Below the pieces are notes generated by a model. It was given only the letters and a program-made list of their open reading frames with translations. It had not been told where the DNA came from and ran no database searches. This document shows, in pieces, positions 1 to 6,655 of a stretch of DNA of 9,955 nucleotides. The DNA is from Cohaesibacteraceae bacterium (lineage in GTDB: Bacteria > Pseudomonadota > Alphaproteobacteria > Rhizobiales > Cohaesibacteraceae): contig JAESRR010000245.1 of assembly GCA_016764535.1 (NCBI GenBank), positions 1 through 9,955 of the forward strand, read 5' to 3'. A program made the position numbers and the translations under genes. Within the stretch, counting starts at the first letter, position 1. Each line of letters begins with the position of its first letter.

Positions 1-644
1 CTCACCGCCTTGCCGCAGACGGTTATCACATCGGCGTGCTGTCTTCCTCCGGCAAAGGAGAAGCACTGGCCATCGAGCATGGCGGCATTGGCGTCACAGG
101 CTCCAATCAATCTATTGATGATCTCAAAAGGCTTGTTGATGGTGCCATGGAAAAATGGGGCCGGATCGATGTGCTGGTCAACAGCGCCGGGCACGGCCCA
201 AAAGGACCGATCCTTGAAATCAGCGATGATGACTGGCATCTGGGTATGGATGTTTATCTCATGAATGCAATACGCCCGACCCGGCTTGTCACACCAATTA
301 TGCAGGAGCAAAAGTATGGCAGTATCATCAATATTTCAACATTCGCCGCTTTTGAACCAAGCCCGGCATTTCCAACTTCAGCGGTTTTTCGTGCTGGTCT
401 CGCAGCATTCACCAAGCTGTTTGCAGATACCTATGCCAAAGACAATATCCGGATGAATAATGTTCTTCCCGGTTTCATCGACAGCCTGCCGGAAAAGGAA
501 CAGTTCCGAGCTCAAATTCCGATGGAACGTTATGGCACTGTTGATGAAATTGCAGCGACCATCAGTTTTCTTGCGTCCAGTGGAGCCGGATACATCACCG
601 GTCAAAATCTGCGCGTTGATGGCGGGATAACGAGATCGGTCTAA
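1..644 (+). CDS. SDR-family oxidoreductase, 5'-truncated by window edge, atypical active site
   Basis: Open in frame from base 3 to the TAA at 642-644, so the gene begins before the window. The visible 213 codons cover an SDR from the end of beta-2 onward; the TGxxxGxG cofactor loop is off-window. Family marks are an NSAG motif (the usual NNAG) near 180-191, the segment GSIINIS at 318-338, the PGF loop after beta-6 near 468-476, and the C-terminal stretch GYITGQNLRVDGG. A Ser-rich end of beta-2 followed by Lys hints at NADP(H), weakly. Aligned by eye, the Asn-Ser-Tyr-Lys tetrad reads Tyr (255-257), Thr (339-341), Ser (378-380) and Arg (390-392), so the YxxxK motif is absent although the fold and downstream sequence are intact. 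I recall related SDRs with a similar SxVFRAGL segment, so this may be a subfamily trait and not decay. The substrate is unknown. A 9-bp hairpin lies 17 bp past the stop. Confidence 0.9.
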   Translation, partial: HRLAADGYHIGVLSSSGKGEALAIEHGGIGVTGSNQSIDDLKRLVDGAMEKWGRIDVLVNSAGHGPKGPILEISDDDWHLGMDVYLMNAIRPTRLVTPIMQEQKYGSIINISTFAAFEPSPAFPTSAVFRAGLAAFTKLFADTYAKDNIRMNNVLPGFIDSLPEKEQFRAQIPMERYGTVDEIAATISFLASSGAGYITGQNLRVDGGITRSV

Positions 645-654
645 TTTGAGAATT

Positions 655-690
655 GCAGTCAGGTGGCAGGATTTGAACCTGTCACCATCG
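655..690 (-). other. tRNA 3'-end-like fragment (T-arm plus part of acceptor), possible attachment-site remnant
   Basis: Read on the minus strand, bases 681-662 are CAGGTTCAAATCCTGCCACC: a T-arm with the universal GGTTCAAATCC core followed by acceptor-like sequence. From memory this matches the 3' end of alphaproteobacterial tRNA-Pro genes. No D-arm, anticodon arm or CCA can be built from the upstream minus-strand sequence, so this is not a complete tRNA. Fragments of this kind are often left where an integrative element used a tRNA 3' end as its att site. The same bases on the plus strand form a hairpin (662-670 with 678-686, one G-T pair, 7-nt loop) that could act as the 3' end of the SDR transcript, but no T-tract follows. 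Both readings are open. Confidence 0.4.
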
Positions 691-738
691 CACTGCGTGT
701 GGTAGTGATCAGGTGAAATTTCAGCCTGAAGGATAATC

Positions 739-1638
739 ATGACACCACGCAAGCAAATTCGCAAACCCGAAGACATTGAGGTTCTGACCGAGACCCACAC
801 CGGCGTCATCAAATGGGTCGGGTTTCTCGCGTTTATCCTTTGGTGTGTCAATCTGGGTTTTGGCCTGACATTGACTAATGCGGATCGCGGTCCGTTTGGT
901 GATATGTTTGGCGCGGTAAATGCGCTGTTCACCGGTCTGGCCTTTGTCGGGGTAATCTATGCAATTTTTCTGCAGCGAAGCGAAATCGCTCTTGCCAAGC
1001 AGGAGATCGCCTACACAAAACAGATCCTTGATGAACAGGCAGGCCAGCTTGCCCTGCAAAACCGGGAAACCCGCAATCAGGCATTTGAAAGTACGTTTTT
1101 CCATTTGCTGAAATTGTTCACAGATTTGATAGCACAGATCGACCTGCCAGCTTCCACAACTCCCAAATTACGTGCAACAAAAGGCAAGGATTGTTTCACC
1201 AGCTTTATTGCCCTTTTCAGACACCAATACAGGCGTCGCGGCAAAAAACCTGTTGATCACCAGCAGGTCTATGCAAGGTTTTACAATGCTCACAAATCGG
1301 ATCTGGGGTTTTATTTTCGCACGCTCTACAAGATCATGAAATTCATCGATGCGGCTGACATTGAGAACAAAAAATTCTATACCAATATGGTCCGGGCACA
1401 GCTTTCCGACGCCGAGGCTGCGGTGTTGTTTCACAATTGCCTTTCACCGCAAGGTGTCGATAAATTCAAACCATTGGTCGAAAAATACGGATTTCTGAAA
1501 AACGTCGCCAATGAGGACATCATCGATCTGTCACTTAAATTCGAATACGCCCTGAGTGCCTTTGGCAATGCCGAAGCCCAGGCAATCGAGGCCGAAGAAC
1601 GTGAAGGTAAATCGCGCTTCCACAATCCGGATAAATAG
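739..1638 (+). CDS. Putative phage abortive infection protein, putAbiC family, membrane-anchored
   Basis: The 299-residue protein resembles the putAbiC family (putative phage abortive infection proteins). Two N-terminal membrane helices are visible, about residues 23-45 and 56-79. A charged, heptad-like helix at about 80-115 (SEIALAKQEI and onward) is probably a coiled coil. The cytosolic family core begins at FESTFFHLLKL (116-126), continues through LGFYFRTLYKIMKFID (189-204), and ends with FYTNMVRAQL and a FHNCL segment (213-235), then the VEKY region near 247-250. The start is ATG with GAAGGA at 728-733, five bases upstream. Family members are thought to stop growth of phage-infected cells; the mechanism and trigger are not established. 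The gene stands alone: 94 bp after the SDR, and 4 bp from the convergent acetyltransferase stop. No toxin, nuclease or second defence gene is adjacent. The family call rests on recalled motif patterns, without a profile search. Confidence 0.8.
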   Translation: MTPRKQIRKPEDIEVLTETHTGVIKWVGFLAFILWCVNLGFGLTLTNADRGPFGDMFGAVNALFTGLAFVGVIYAIFLQRSEIALAKQEIAYTKQILDEQAGQLALQNRETRNQAFESTFFHLLKLFTDLIAQIDLPASTTPKLRATKGKDCFTSFIALFRHQYRRRGKKPVDHQQVYARFYNAHKSDLGFYFRTLYKIMKFIDAADIENKKFYTNMVRAQLSDAEAAVLFHNCLSPQGVDKFKPLVEKYGFLKNVANEDIIDLSLKFEYALSAFGNAEAQAIEAEEREGKSRFHNPDK

Positions 1639-1642
1639 CCCG

Positions 1643-2437
1643 TCAGCTGCGTTTAAATTCAACACTGGCAGCAAGCGCGACACCACATGTCACCGATGGG
1701 TTGAGCTTCAACCCGCAGCGCTCGAGCATTTTACGGGAAAGAGTATTCTCTTCTGACGCCATTTCATAAACCCGTTCAGCACCCAGATCCCTGATACAAT
1801 TGCGTAACATGCGGGCGTTTACCCAAATACCAAGACGATTGCCACGTTGGCTTTGATCAACAGCGACCAGGCCACCCCAGATATTTTTGTGATGGGGGCT
1901 GTGTTGATTATGGGCTACATGCCCAAAAGCGGTCGCCACAATAACACCGGAACCATCTCTCAAAACAACAAGTGTGGATGGAACAACGCCACCGGTAAGT
2001 AGCAAGCCCGAAACCGGCGGAATGTCATTGCGGGCATGAAAATCCTGGATATCCCGAATGGTATTTTGGTCCTGTAGCCCCGTTCGGGACAGAAGGGTTA
2101 AACCATCCGGCACCTGCCCGGTGTTCAACTTGTCGGTTGCAGCCAACACGTCTCCTGCATCACCGCAAAAAGTATTCCAGCTGTGAAACCCGTAATTCTC
2201 TTTGCGCAAAATCTCGAGGTGTTTATCGACCTGCACTGTCGGGACCAATCGAAAACCAAATGATCCATCCTGTTTCAGATGTTCAAGAATGGTTGCCCAA
2301 CCAAGCCTGTCTGGATCATCTGTCCCCACGGCCCTGCCGACAAGGGCCGCACCGGGCGTATCAAGTAACCACTTTGAAAGCCCGTCGGTTTTCCGCTGCA
2401 AGCGAATTTGTCGCTCCGTGCCAAAATATTGTTCCAT
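1643..2437 (-). CDS. GNAT-family N-acetyltransferase (C-terminal GNAT domain)
   Basis: This 264-residue protein carries a GNAT acetyl-CoA-binding region in its C-terminal half: a beta-4 strand ending GGLVAVD, then the motif A loop QRGNRLG (about 197-203), helix alpha-3, the strand RVYEMAS, and an ENTLSRKMLERCGL segment typical of the last GNAT helix. Motif A departs slightly from the R-G-x-G-hydrophobic-G pattern, with Arg at the middle Gly. Residues 1-140 are not recognised; they could be a substrate-binding or degenerate second GNAT-like half. The acceptor is unknown; an amino acid or amine is plausible because the gene follows a LysE-type exporter gene by 9 bp, probably as one transcript. 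No strong ribosome-binding site precedes the ATG, which fits translation coupled to the upstream gene. The stop lies 4 bp from that of putAbiC, with no room for a separate terminator. Confidence 0.8.
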   Translation of the reverse strand: MEQYFGTERQIRLQRKTDGLSKWLLDTPGAALVGRAVGTDDPDRLGWATILEHLKQDGSFGFRLVPTVQVDKHLEILRKENYGFHSWNTFCGDAGDVLAATDKLNTGQVPDGLTLLSRTGLQDQNTIRDIQDFHARNDIPPVSGLLLTGGVVPSTLVVLRDGSGVIVATAFGHVAHNQHSPHHKNIWGGLVAVDQSQRGNRLGIWVNARMLRNCIRDLGAERVYEMASEENTLSRKMLERCGLKLNPSVTCGVALAASVEFKRS

Positions 2438-2446
2438 ATCAAATGG

Positions 2447-3055
2447 CTAGCTCTTGCTGGCAGTTGCGAGCCATGCGCCACCACCCATCAGGATCATGCC
2501 GCAACTTCGACCCAGTATGAGCCGCGCTTTTGCAGTCGCCAACAGTCGTCCACCATAAGCACCAACAATCGCGTATGACCCGTCAAGGAGCACAGCAAGC
2601 GTGAGATAACTCACTGCCAGAATTGCAAATTGTGGTTCAACCGGCAGGGATGCATCAATAAATTGCGGAAAGAAAGCAGCTATAAAAGTTAAACTTTTGG
2701 GATTGGACAACCCGACCAAAAAACCCTTGCGAAAACTGGATTTGGGGTCGACGGTTTTGGCGACCGGCTGTTTTGCAGAGCGCCATGTCTGAATTCCGAG
2801 ATAAACCAGATATGCTGCACCCATCCAGCGGATGATTTCAAAAACCGTTCCAAAACTTTCAACCAGCCAGACAAGGCCGAACGCAACCATGGTCACCTGA
2901 ACAACTTGCGCCAGTGATGTTCCTGCCATTGAAATGATGCCCTGGCGCACACCCTGCAGGGCTGAAGTCGCAAGAATTAGAGTCACATTTGGGCCAGGAA
3001 CAATAATGATGATGATTGAGAAAACAATGAAACTTAAATAGAGATCAAGGGACAT
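2447..3055 (-). CDS. LysE/RhtB-family amino-acid exporter
   Basis: A 202-residue, highly hydrophobic protein with LysE/RhtB hallmarks: the PGPN motif at the end of the first helix (20-23), a GFLVGLSNPK segment (111-120), an FFPQF motif (128-132), and about six predicted membrane helices. Its length is normal for the family, which exports amino acids and derivatives such as lysine, threonine, homoserine lactone or cysteine precursors; the substrate here cannot be read. I chose the ATG at 3055 because the family begins close to the first helix and AAGG lies about 8 bases upstream. A TTG 33 bases further upstream is possible but would add an atypical polar extension. It is the first gene of a probable two-gene unit with the GNAT gene. 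A dyad at 3137-3154 lies upstream and may be its operator. Confidence 0.9.
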   Translation of the reverse strand: MSLDLYLSFIVFSIIIIIVPGPNVTLILATSALQGVRQGIISMAGTSLAQVVQVTMVAFGLVWLVESFGTVFEIIRWMGAAYLVYLGIQTWRSAKQPVAKTVDPKSSFRKGFLVGLSNPKSLTFIAAFFPQFIDASLPVEPQFAILAVSYLTLAVLLDGSYAIVGAYGGRLLATAKARLILGRSCGMILMGGGAWLATASKS

Positions 3056-3136
3056 GGGGTACCTTTTGCAGGCGGAAGGGTCATTCAATCGCGACGATAT
3101 ACACCTTGCTACCGCCCGGCAATACCCTCACGTATT

Positions 3137-3154
3137 TCTCCATTAAATTGGAGA
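3137..3154. promoter_or_regulatory. Inverted repeat upstream of LysE gene, candidate operator
   Basis: TCTCCA-TTAAAT-TGGAGA, a perfect 6-bp dyad with an AT-rich centre, sits 82 bp upstream of the chosen LysE start and just upstream of the weak -35 element. This is a position where an activator such as an Lrp- or LysR-type protein could bind. The cognate regulator is not identifiable; none is encoded immediately beside LysE. Confidence 0.4.
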
Positions 3155-3376
3155 CCGGGCGAAAATCATGTATCGGTTACTCCAAACTCCTTTAGGAATG
3201 CCGAGAGAATCAGTGATTTTGATCGGTTTCTACGGGTCACCGCACAAATCGGAACTGAATAGGAAAACTTCCCCGGGCATATGCTCACCATATTGGCTGT
3301 GGCACAATGCGAAGGCATAAAGCCCAGATAACTCCCGGCTTCCACCAATTCATAATTCGCTCACAAACGAACCTTT

Positions 3377-3397
3377 GCCTAAAAATATGCTTTAGGC
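3377..3397. promoter_or_regulatory. Inverted repeat upstream of EamA-dadA-like unit, candidate operator
   Basis: GCCTAAA, a 7-nt spacer (aatatgc), then TTTAGGC form a perfect 7-bp dyad ending 30 bp before the EamA start. It could be an operator overlapping the promoter or a small hairpin in the leader. The 21-bp overall span and AT-rich centre suit a dimeric helix-turn-helix repressor, but this is inference. Confidence 0.45.
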
Positions 3398-3427
3398 CTG
3401 GATGGAATTCACAATCTGGAAATACAC

Positions 3428-4330
3428 ATGACCCAATCCGCACCACGCCTGGTAATCGAAATCCCCCTTTTGTTGCTACTGGCTCTGTTATGGGGCTCAT
3501 CCTATTTGTATATCAAAATTGCTGTCGCGGAAATTCCACCTTTCACCCTGATCGCATTCCGCGTCACAATTGCCTCGTTTTTCCTCGGAACAGTCATGAT
3601 CATAAAAGGCGAACGCTTGCCAAGGGATCAAAAAACCTGGCGGATGCTGTTGGTTCAGGCGATGTTTCTTGCCATTGTTGCCTGGACGGTTCTTGCCTGG
3701 GGTCAACAGTTTGTCGATGCAGGATTAGCCAGTGTGTTGAATTCAACAGCGCCGATATTTGTCTTTTTTATCACTCTGATGATCACTCGCCACGAAGCAG
3801 TCAGTGGCCTCAAACTGTTTGGAGCGGTTCTCGGTGTGGCCGGTGTATCATTGATCATGGGTGTTGAAGCATTGAACGGTCTGGGCGAACAGTTGGCAGG
3901 ACAAATTGCGGTGCTGTTTGCCGCCGTTCTTTATGGATGCTCGGCAATATACGGTAAAAAATTCTCTCATTTGTCACCCGTGGTAACGGCAACCGGTACT
4001 ATGCTCTGGGCGGCAATCTGGCTGGTCCCGGCAAGCTTGATGATTGATCAACCCTGGACTTTACAAGTATCAAACAGGGCAATGCTCGCCGCGCTTATTC
4101 TGGCCATTTTCTGCACGGGCGGCGCGCTGCTGCTTTACTTTCGACTTGTTGTGACACTTGGCTCAATGGGTGTGGCCAGCCAGGCCTATCTTCGGGCAGG
4201 TGTCGGCGTAATGCTTGGCGTGGTTCTGCTCGGTGAGACCATTTCCCCGGTTGTTATTCTGGGCCTTTTCGCCGCCATACTTGGTGTTATCGCAATCAAC
4301 ATCCCGGCAAGGCGCAAAGCCCGGGCATAA
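3428..4330 (+). CDS. EamA/DMT-superfamily transporter
   Basis: A 300-residue polytopic protein with about ten predicted membrane helices arranged as two EamA repeats (about residues 12-143 and 155-293). Family marks are the LLWGSSYLYIKI segment near the start of repeat one, the STAPIFVFFITL segment near 106-117, and LGVVLLGETISPVVILGL near the C-terminus (about 263-280). The tail is short and basic. The length is standard. DMT proteins of this type export amino acids, purines or other metabolites, or act as permeases; the substrate is unknown here. The start ATG has a GGAA-type ribosome-binding site about 6 bases upstream. The DadA-like gene follows after 62 bp on the same strand, so they may share a transcript and a substrate class such as D-amino acids. 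Confidence 0.9.
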   Translation: MTQSAPRLVIEIPLLLLLALLWGSSYLYIKIAVAEIPPFTLIAFRVTIASFFLGTVMIIKGERLPRDQKTWRMLLVQAMFLAIVAWTVLAWGQQFVDAGLASVLNSTAPIFVFFITLMITRHEAVSGLKLFGAVLGVAGVSLIMGVEALNGLGEQLAGQIAVLFAAVLYGCSAIYGKKFSHLSPVVTATGTMLWAAIWLVPASLMIDQPWTLQVSNRAMLAALILAIFCTGGALLLYFRLVVTLGSMGVASQAYLRAGVGVMLGVVLLGETISPVVILGLFAAILGVIAINIPARRKARA

Positions 4331-4347
4331 CACGCCTTTGGGCTTGC
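4315..4347 (+). other. Stem-loop at the 3' end of the EamA gene
   Basis: AAGCCC (4317-4322) pairs with GGGCTT (4340-4345), and the stem can be extended on both sides with a bulged base. It spans the EamA stop codon. No T-tract follows, so it is probably not a full intrinsic terminator; it might stabilise the upstream message or reduce read-through into the dehydrogenase gene. Confidence 0.3.
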
Positions 4348-4392
4348 GACACCAGGACCTCTCGCTAATGTAACGGCAACAGGGAGCACATT

Positions 4393-5631
4393 GTGTCGCA
4401 AGGTTCATCATCACAAAAACAGGCAATTATTGTAGGTGCCGGCATTGTCGGCCTGACACAGGCGTGGGTGCTGGTTAAAGCTGGATATTCCGTCACCGTG
4501 CTGGACCGAAATTCAGAACCCGGCGAAGGAACCAGCAAGGCCAATGCCGGACAGCTTCTATATGATCGCATTGGCGCAATGGGGTCTCCCGGATTTTTGA
4601 AAGCGCTGCCACAGACGCTAAAAGACCCCGACAATGGTGTAAACATTAGCGGCCTGGCGCATCCGGCCCACTGGTACTGGTCAATAAATTTTCTGACCCA
4701 GTGCACAAACAGAGCGTGGAAACGCAACACCAAAGCCTTATTACAGATCGCTCATCGCTCGCGGGAAATCATGGAAACTGTTCGTGAAGAACATGATATT
4801 TCGTTCAAGTGGCGCAAGCCAGGCAAGATCATCACACACGCCACCCGGAGCGCATTGCAAACTGCAGATGACGCGCTGCAATACCACAAACAATTTGGTG
4901 GCAGACACGATATGATCTCCCAAGAGCAATGCTTTGAGCTGGAGCCTGCTTTACAAGACACGCAAATGGAAATCGCTGGTGGCATACATTTACCAGACGC
5001 GCAAATTGGCGATTGCAGTATGTTCTGCAAGGAATTCGCCAAACTACTTGCCTCGGAATATGACGTTAAATTCCGAATGAATGTGAATGCCTATGGTCTG
5101 GAAAAATCCAAACGAAGGATCAGCGCAATTGCGACGCTTGAAGGTCCTGTTTCCGGCGATCTGTTTATCATCGCAACAGGCGCTGATGATCGACGCCTGT
5201 TGCCGTTTGATTTTCCAGGTCGCAAGCCGGTCATTGGCATCAAGGGATTGAGCCTGACTTTCCCGGTCGGTCAAACGCCACCGGACTTAAGTGTTACCGA
5301 CAGTGCAGGGAAATTTTTGGTGATGCGCCTGGGAGATCAATTGCGTGTCACCGGCTTTGCACTGTTTTCGCGCAATGCAAAACCGGAGCAAAAATATGTT
5401 GATACTCTGACAGCCAAAGCCCGTCGGTTAATGCCGCAGGCAGCTCTATATGAAACAACTCCTGAAATCTGGATGGGATCTCGCCCGACAACAGATGACG
5501 ATGTTCCAATGATGGGCCGCGCCGGTGCAGAGAACCTCTACGTTAATGCCGGGCATGGTTCACTTGGATGGACCCTGGGATTTGGTGCAGCCGATATGCT
5601 CTCAAAACATATCGCCAAATATCAATATTGA
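4393..5631 (+). CDS. FAD-dependent D-amino-acid dehydrogenase, DadA-like
   Basis: A 412-residue DAO-fold flavoprotein. The N-terminal Rossmann motif VGAGIVG (14-20), with acidic Asp38 at the end of beta-2, binds FAD. It is followed by the TSKANAGQ segment (47-54), characteristic of the DadA group, and by a C-terminal block with GSRPTTDDDVP (from 362) and NAGHGSLGWT that closes the FAD site. Members oxidise D-amino acids to 2-oxo acids and ammonia and pass electrons to the respiratory chain, usually at the inner membrane; some relatives act on D-hydroxyproline or other imino acids. The start is GTG with AGGGAG about 8 bases upstream. No alanine racemase gene (dadX) is adjacent, so a classical L-alanine catabolic role is less likely. 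Its partner is the preceding EamA transporter. The convergent LysR gene ends 17 bp downstream and may control this unit. Confidence 0.85.
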   Translation: MSQGSSSQKQAIIVGAGIVGLTQAWVLVKAGYSVTVLDRNSEPGEGTSKANAGQLLYDRIGAMGSPGFLKALPQTLKDPDNGVNISGLAHPAHWYWSINFLTQCTNRAWKRNTKALLQIAHRSREIMETVREEHDISFKWRKPGKIITHATRSALQTADDALQYHKQFGGRHDMISQEQCFELEPALQDTQMEIAGGIHLPDAQIGDCSMFCKEFAKLLASEYDVKFRMNVNAYGLEKSKRRISAIATLEGPVSGDLFIIATGADDRRLLPFDFPGRKPVIGIKGLSLTFPVGQTPPDLSVTDSAGKFLVMRLGDQLRVTGFALFSRNAKPEQKYVDTLTAKARRLMPQAALYETTPEIWMGSRPTTDDDVPMMGRAGAENLYVNAGHGSLGWTLGFGAADMLSKHIAKYQY

Positions 5632-5648
5632 CCAGGTACGCCGCTCAA

Positions 5649-6515
5649 TCAATTTGCCATGCTTTTCTTGATAATATCCCGAATGATCATGGATGCCGGA
5701 ATAAACTGGGTTTCACGTCGCCAGATGAGGCAACATTTGTCGATAAATGATGGAGATTGAGGAACCGGTTTTACGTCACCCGATCTGCCATATTGCACCA
5801 GGGTCGCCGGTAAAATTCCCATTCCAACTCCTGCTTCAACCAAAGACAAAATGACCGGCAGTTGATCGCAATGCATGACCCTTACATCACCAACTGCATC
5901 ACGCGCGCGCGCTTCCTCCAAAAGGAATTCAGTTTGTGGCATTTTGGGATTACAGATTACAATGCTGTCCGCACCACTGCACCTGGCGTCAGTGTTGAGG
6001 TTTTTCCAGATCGATATTTCATCATCATATAAATGCGCAATAACCAGATCCGGGTGCTCTGCCGGGTTCATGACAATGGCAAAATCCAGTTTGTGATCAA
6101 TAACTTTTAACACCGTCGATGGCGAACTGTCATGCTCGATCCGAAGATCAAGCAACGGATGATCATGCATCAACATTCCTAAAAACCGGGGCAAGGTCAC
6201 CATTGCAACGGCCGGATGTACACCAAGCGAATATGTTCCGCGAATGTCGGTCGCATCTTCAGAAATCGCATTGCCGATCGCTGCCCAGTCCCGAAGCAAA
6301 GCCTCTGACCGCGCGAGAACAATCGTGCCTGCCCGGGTCAGCACCACGCCACGTTTGGTACGCACAAACAATTCCGCATTCACCGACTGCTCAAGTTTTT
6401 TGATCGACCAGCTTAATGACGCCTGGGTCACGCCCAGCTTTTTTGCGGCAGCTGTAATATTGCCCACTCGCGCTGTTTTTCGAAAACACTTCATCAGTTC
6501 AATAGAAATGCTCAT
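5649..6515 (-). CDS. LysR-family transcriptional regulator
   Basis: A 288-residue LTTR. The N-terminal winged helix-turn-helix is clear (about 18-40, with NITAAAKKLGVTQASLSWSI), followed by a wing ending in LTRAG and a linker helix, then a periplasmic-binding-protein-like effector domain (about 90-285). The ATG at 6515 places the helix-turn-helix at the family's usual position; the longer reading from 6668 would overlap the divergent MFS gene and add an unrelated leader, so I reject it. It is divergent from the MFS exporter and convergent with the DadA-like gene, 17 bp apart. Both positions are compatible with regulating either neighbour; divergent pairing favours the exporter. A T-N11-A dyad 23 bp upstream of the start suggests autoregulation. 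The effector is unknown. Confidence 0.92.
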   Translation of the reverse strand: MSISIELMKCFRKTARVGNITAAAKKLGVTQASLSWSIKKLEQSVNAELFVRTKRGVVLTRAGTIVLARSEALLRDWAAIGNAISEDATDIRGTYSLGVHPAVAMVTLPRFLGMLMHDHPLLDLRIEHDSSPSTVLKVIDHKLDFAIVMNPAEHPDLVIAHLYDDEISIWKNLNTDARCSGADSIVICNPKMPQTEFLLEEARARDAVGDVRVMHCDQLPVILSLVEAGVGMGILPATLVQYGRSGDVKPVPQSPSFIDKCCLIWRRETQFIPASMIIRDIIKKSMAN

Positions 6516-6655
6516 GGCAGTCCCATCATAAAAAAAATTTGTGACACACAACGATATAACTTGTTTTATTAATTCAACAATCCCGCCAATTATGCAAGCC
6601 AACACATTGAAAACACCGCCAATGCGAACCGGCGTAAAACGATCACAGGTGAAAA
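6516..6655. promoter_or_regulatory. Divergent promoter region, LysR / MFS exporter
   Basis: This 140-bp AT-rich region must serve both genes. Besides the 6539-6551 dyad it has a looser inverted repeat, TTGTT (6561-6565) with AACAA (6576-6580), and an 8-bp direct repeat CCGCCAAT at 6583-6590 and 6616-6623, 33 bp apart. No strong sigma-70 pair was found by eye for either direction. AGGTGA (6647-6652) serves the MFS gene. Confidence 0.5.
6539..6551. promoter_or_regulatory. T-N11-A dyad, candidate LysR box
   Basis: TTGTG-ACA-CACAA is a perfect 5-bp inverted repeat with a 3-nt centre, and it fits the T-N11-A signature of LTTR recognition sites. It lies 24-36 bp upstream of the LysR start, within the promoter shared with the MFS gene, as expected for an autoregulatory or divergent-activation site. 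Confidence 0.5.

Larger units (their letters stand above)
3056..3427. promoter_or_regulatory. 372-bp divergent intergenic region between LysE and EamA genes
   Basis: No convincing gene lies here; the short minus-strand open frames show no recognisable motif and no ribosome-binding site. Divergent genes leave from both sides, so promoters for both units should lie within. For LysE a weak minus-strand pair is seen: -10 TATATC (3096-3101) and -35 TTGCCG (3117-3122), with a short 15-bp gap, so it is uncertain. For EamA no clear sigma-70 pair is visible; GGAA at about 3418-3421 serves as ribosome-binding site. Two inverted repeats are described separately. The central part, about 3160-3370, shows nothing I can name. 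Confidence 0.5.

Noticed and set aside
655..735. Complete tRNA gene on the minus strand
   Set aside because: Only the T-arm and part of an acceptor strand can be recognised; no D-arm, no anticodon stem-loop, no CCA.
378..932. 184-codon open frame on the minus strand
   Set aside because: It lies antisense to the SDR end, the tRNA-like fragment and the putAbiC start; it has no recognisable domain, and both overlapped plus-strand genes have clear family motifs.
721..1104. 127-codon open frame on the minus strand within putAbiC
   Set aside because: Antisense shadow of the putAbiC N-terminus; no ribosome-binding site or motif.
3307..3867. 186-codon plus-strand open frame across the EamA start
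   Set aside because: Composition is rich in Cys, His and Arg as in out-of-frame readings; the EamA frame has clear membrane helices and a ribosome-binding site.
5632..5648. Intrinsic terminator between the convergent DadA-like and LysR genes
   Set aside because: The 17-bp gap contains no stem-loop or T-tract.
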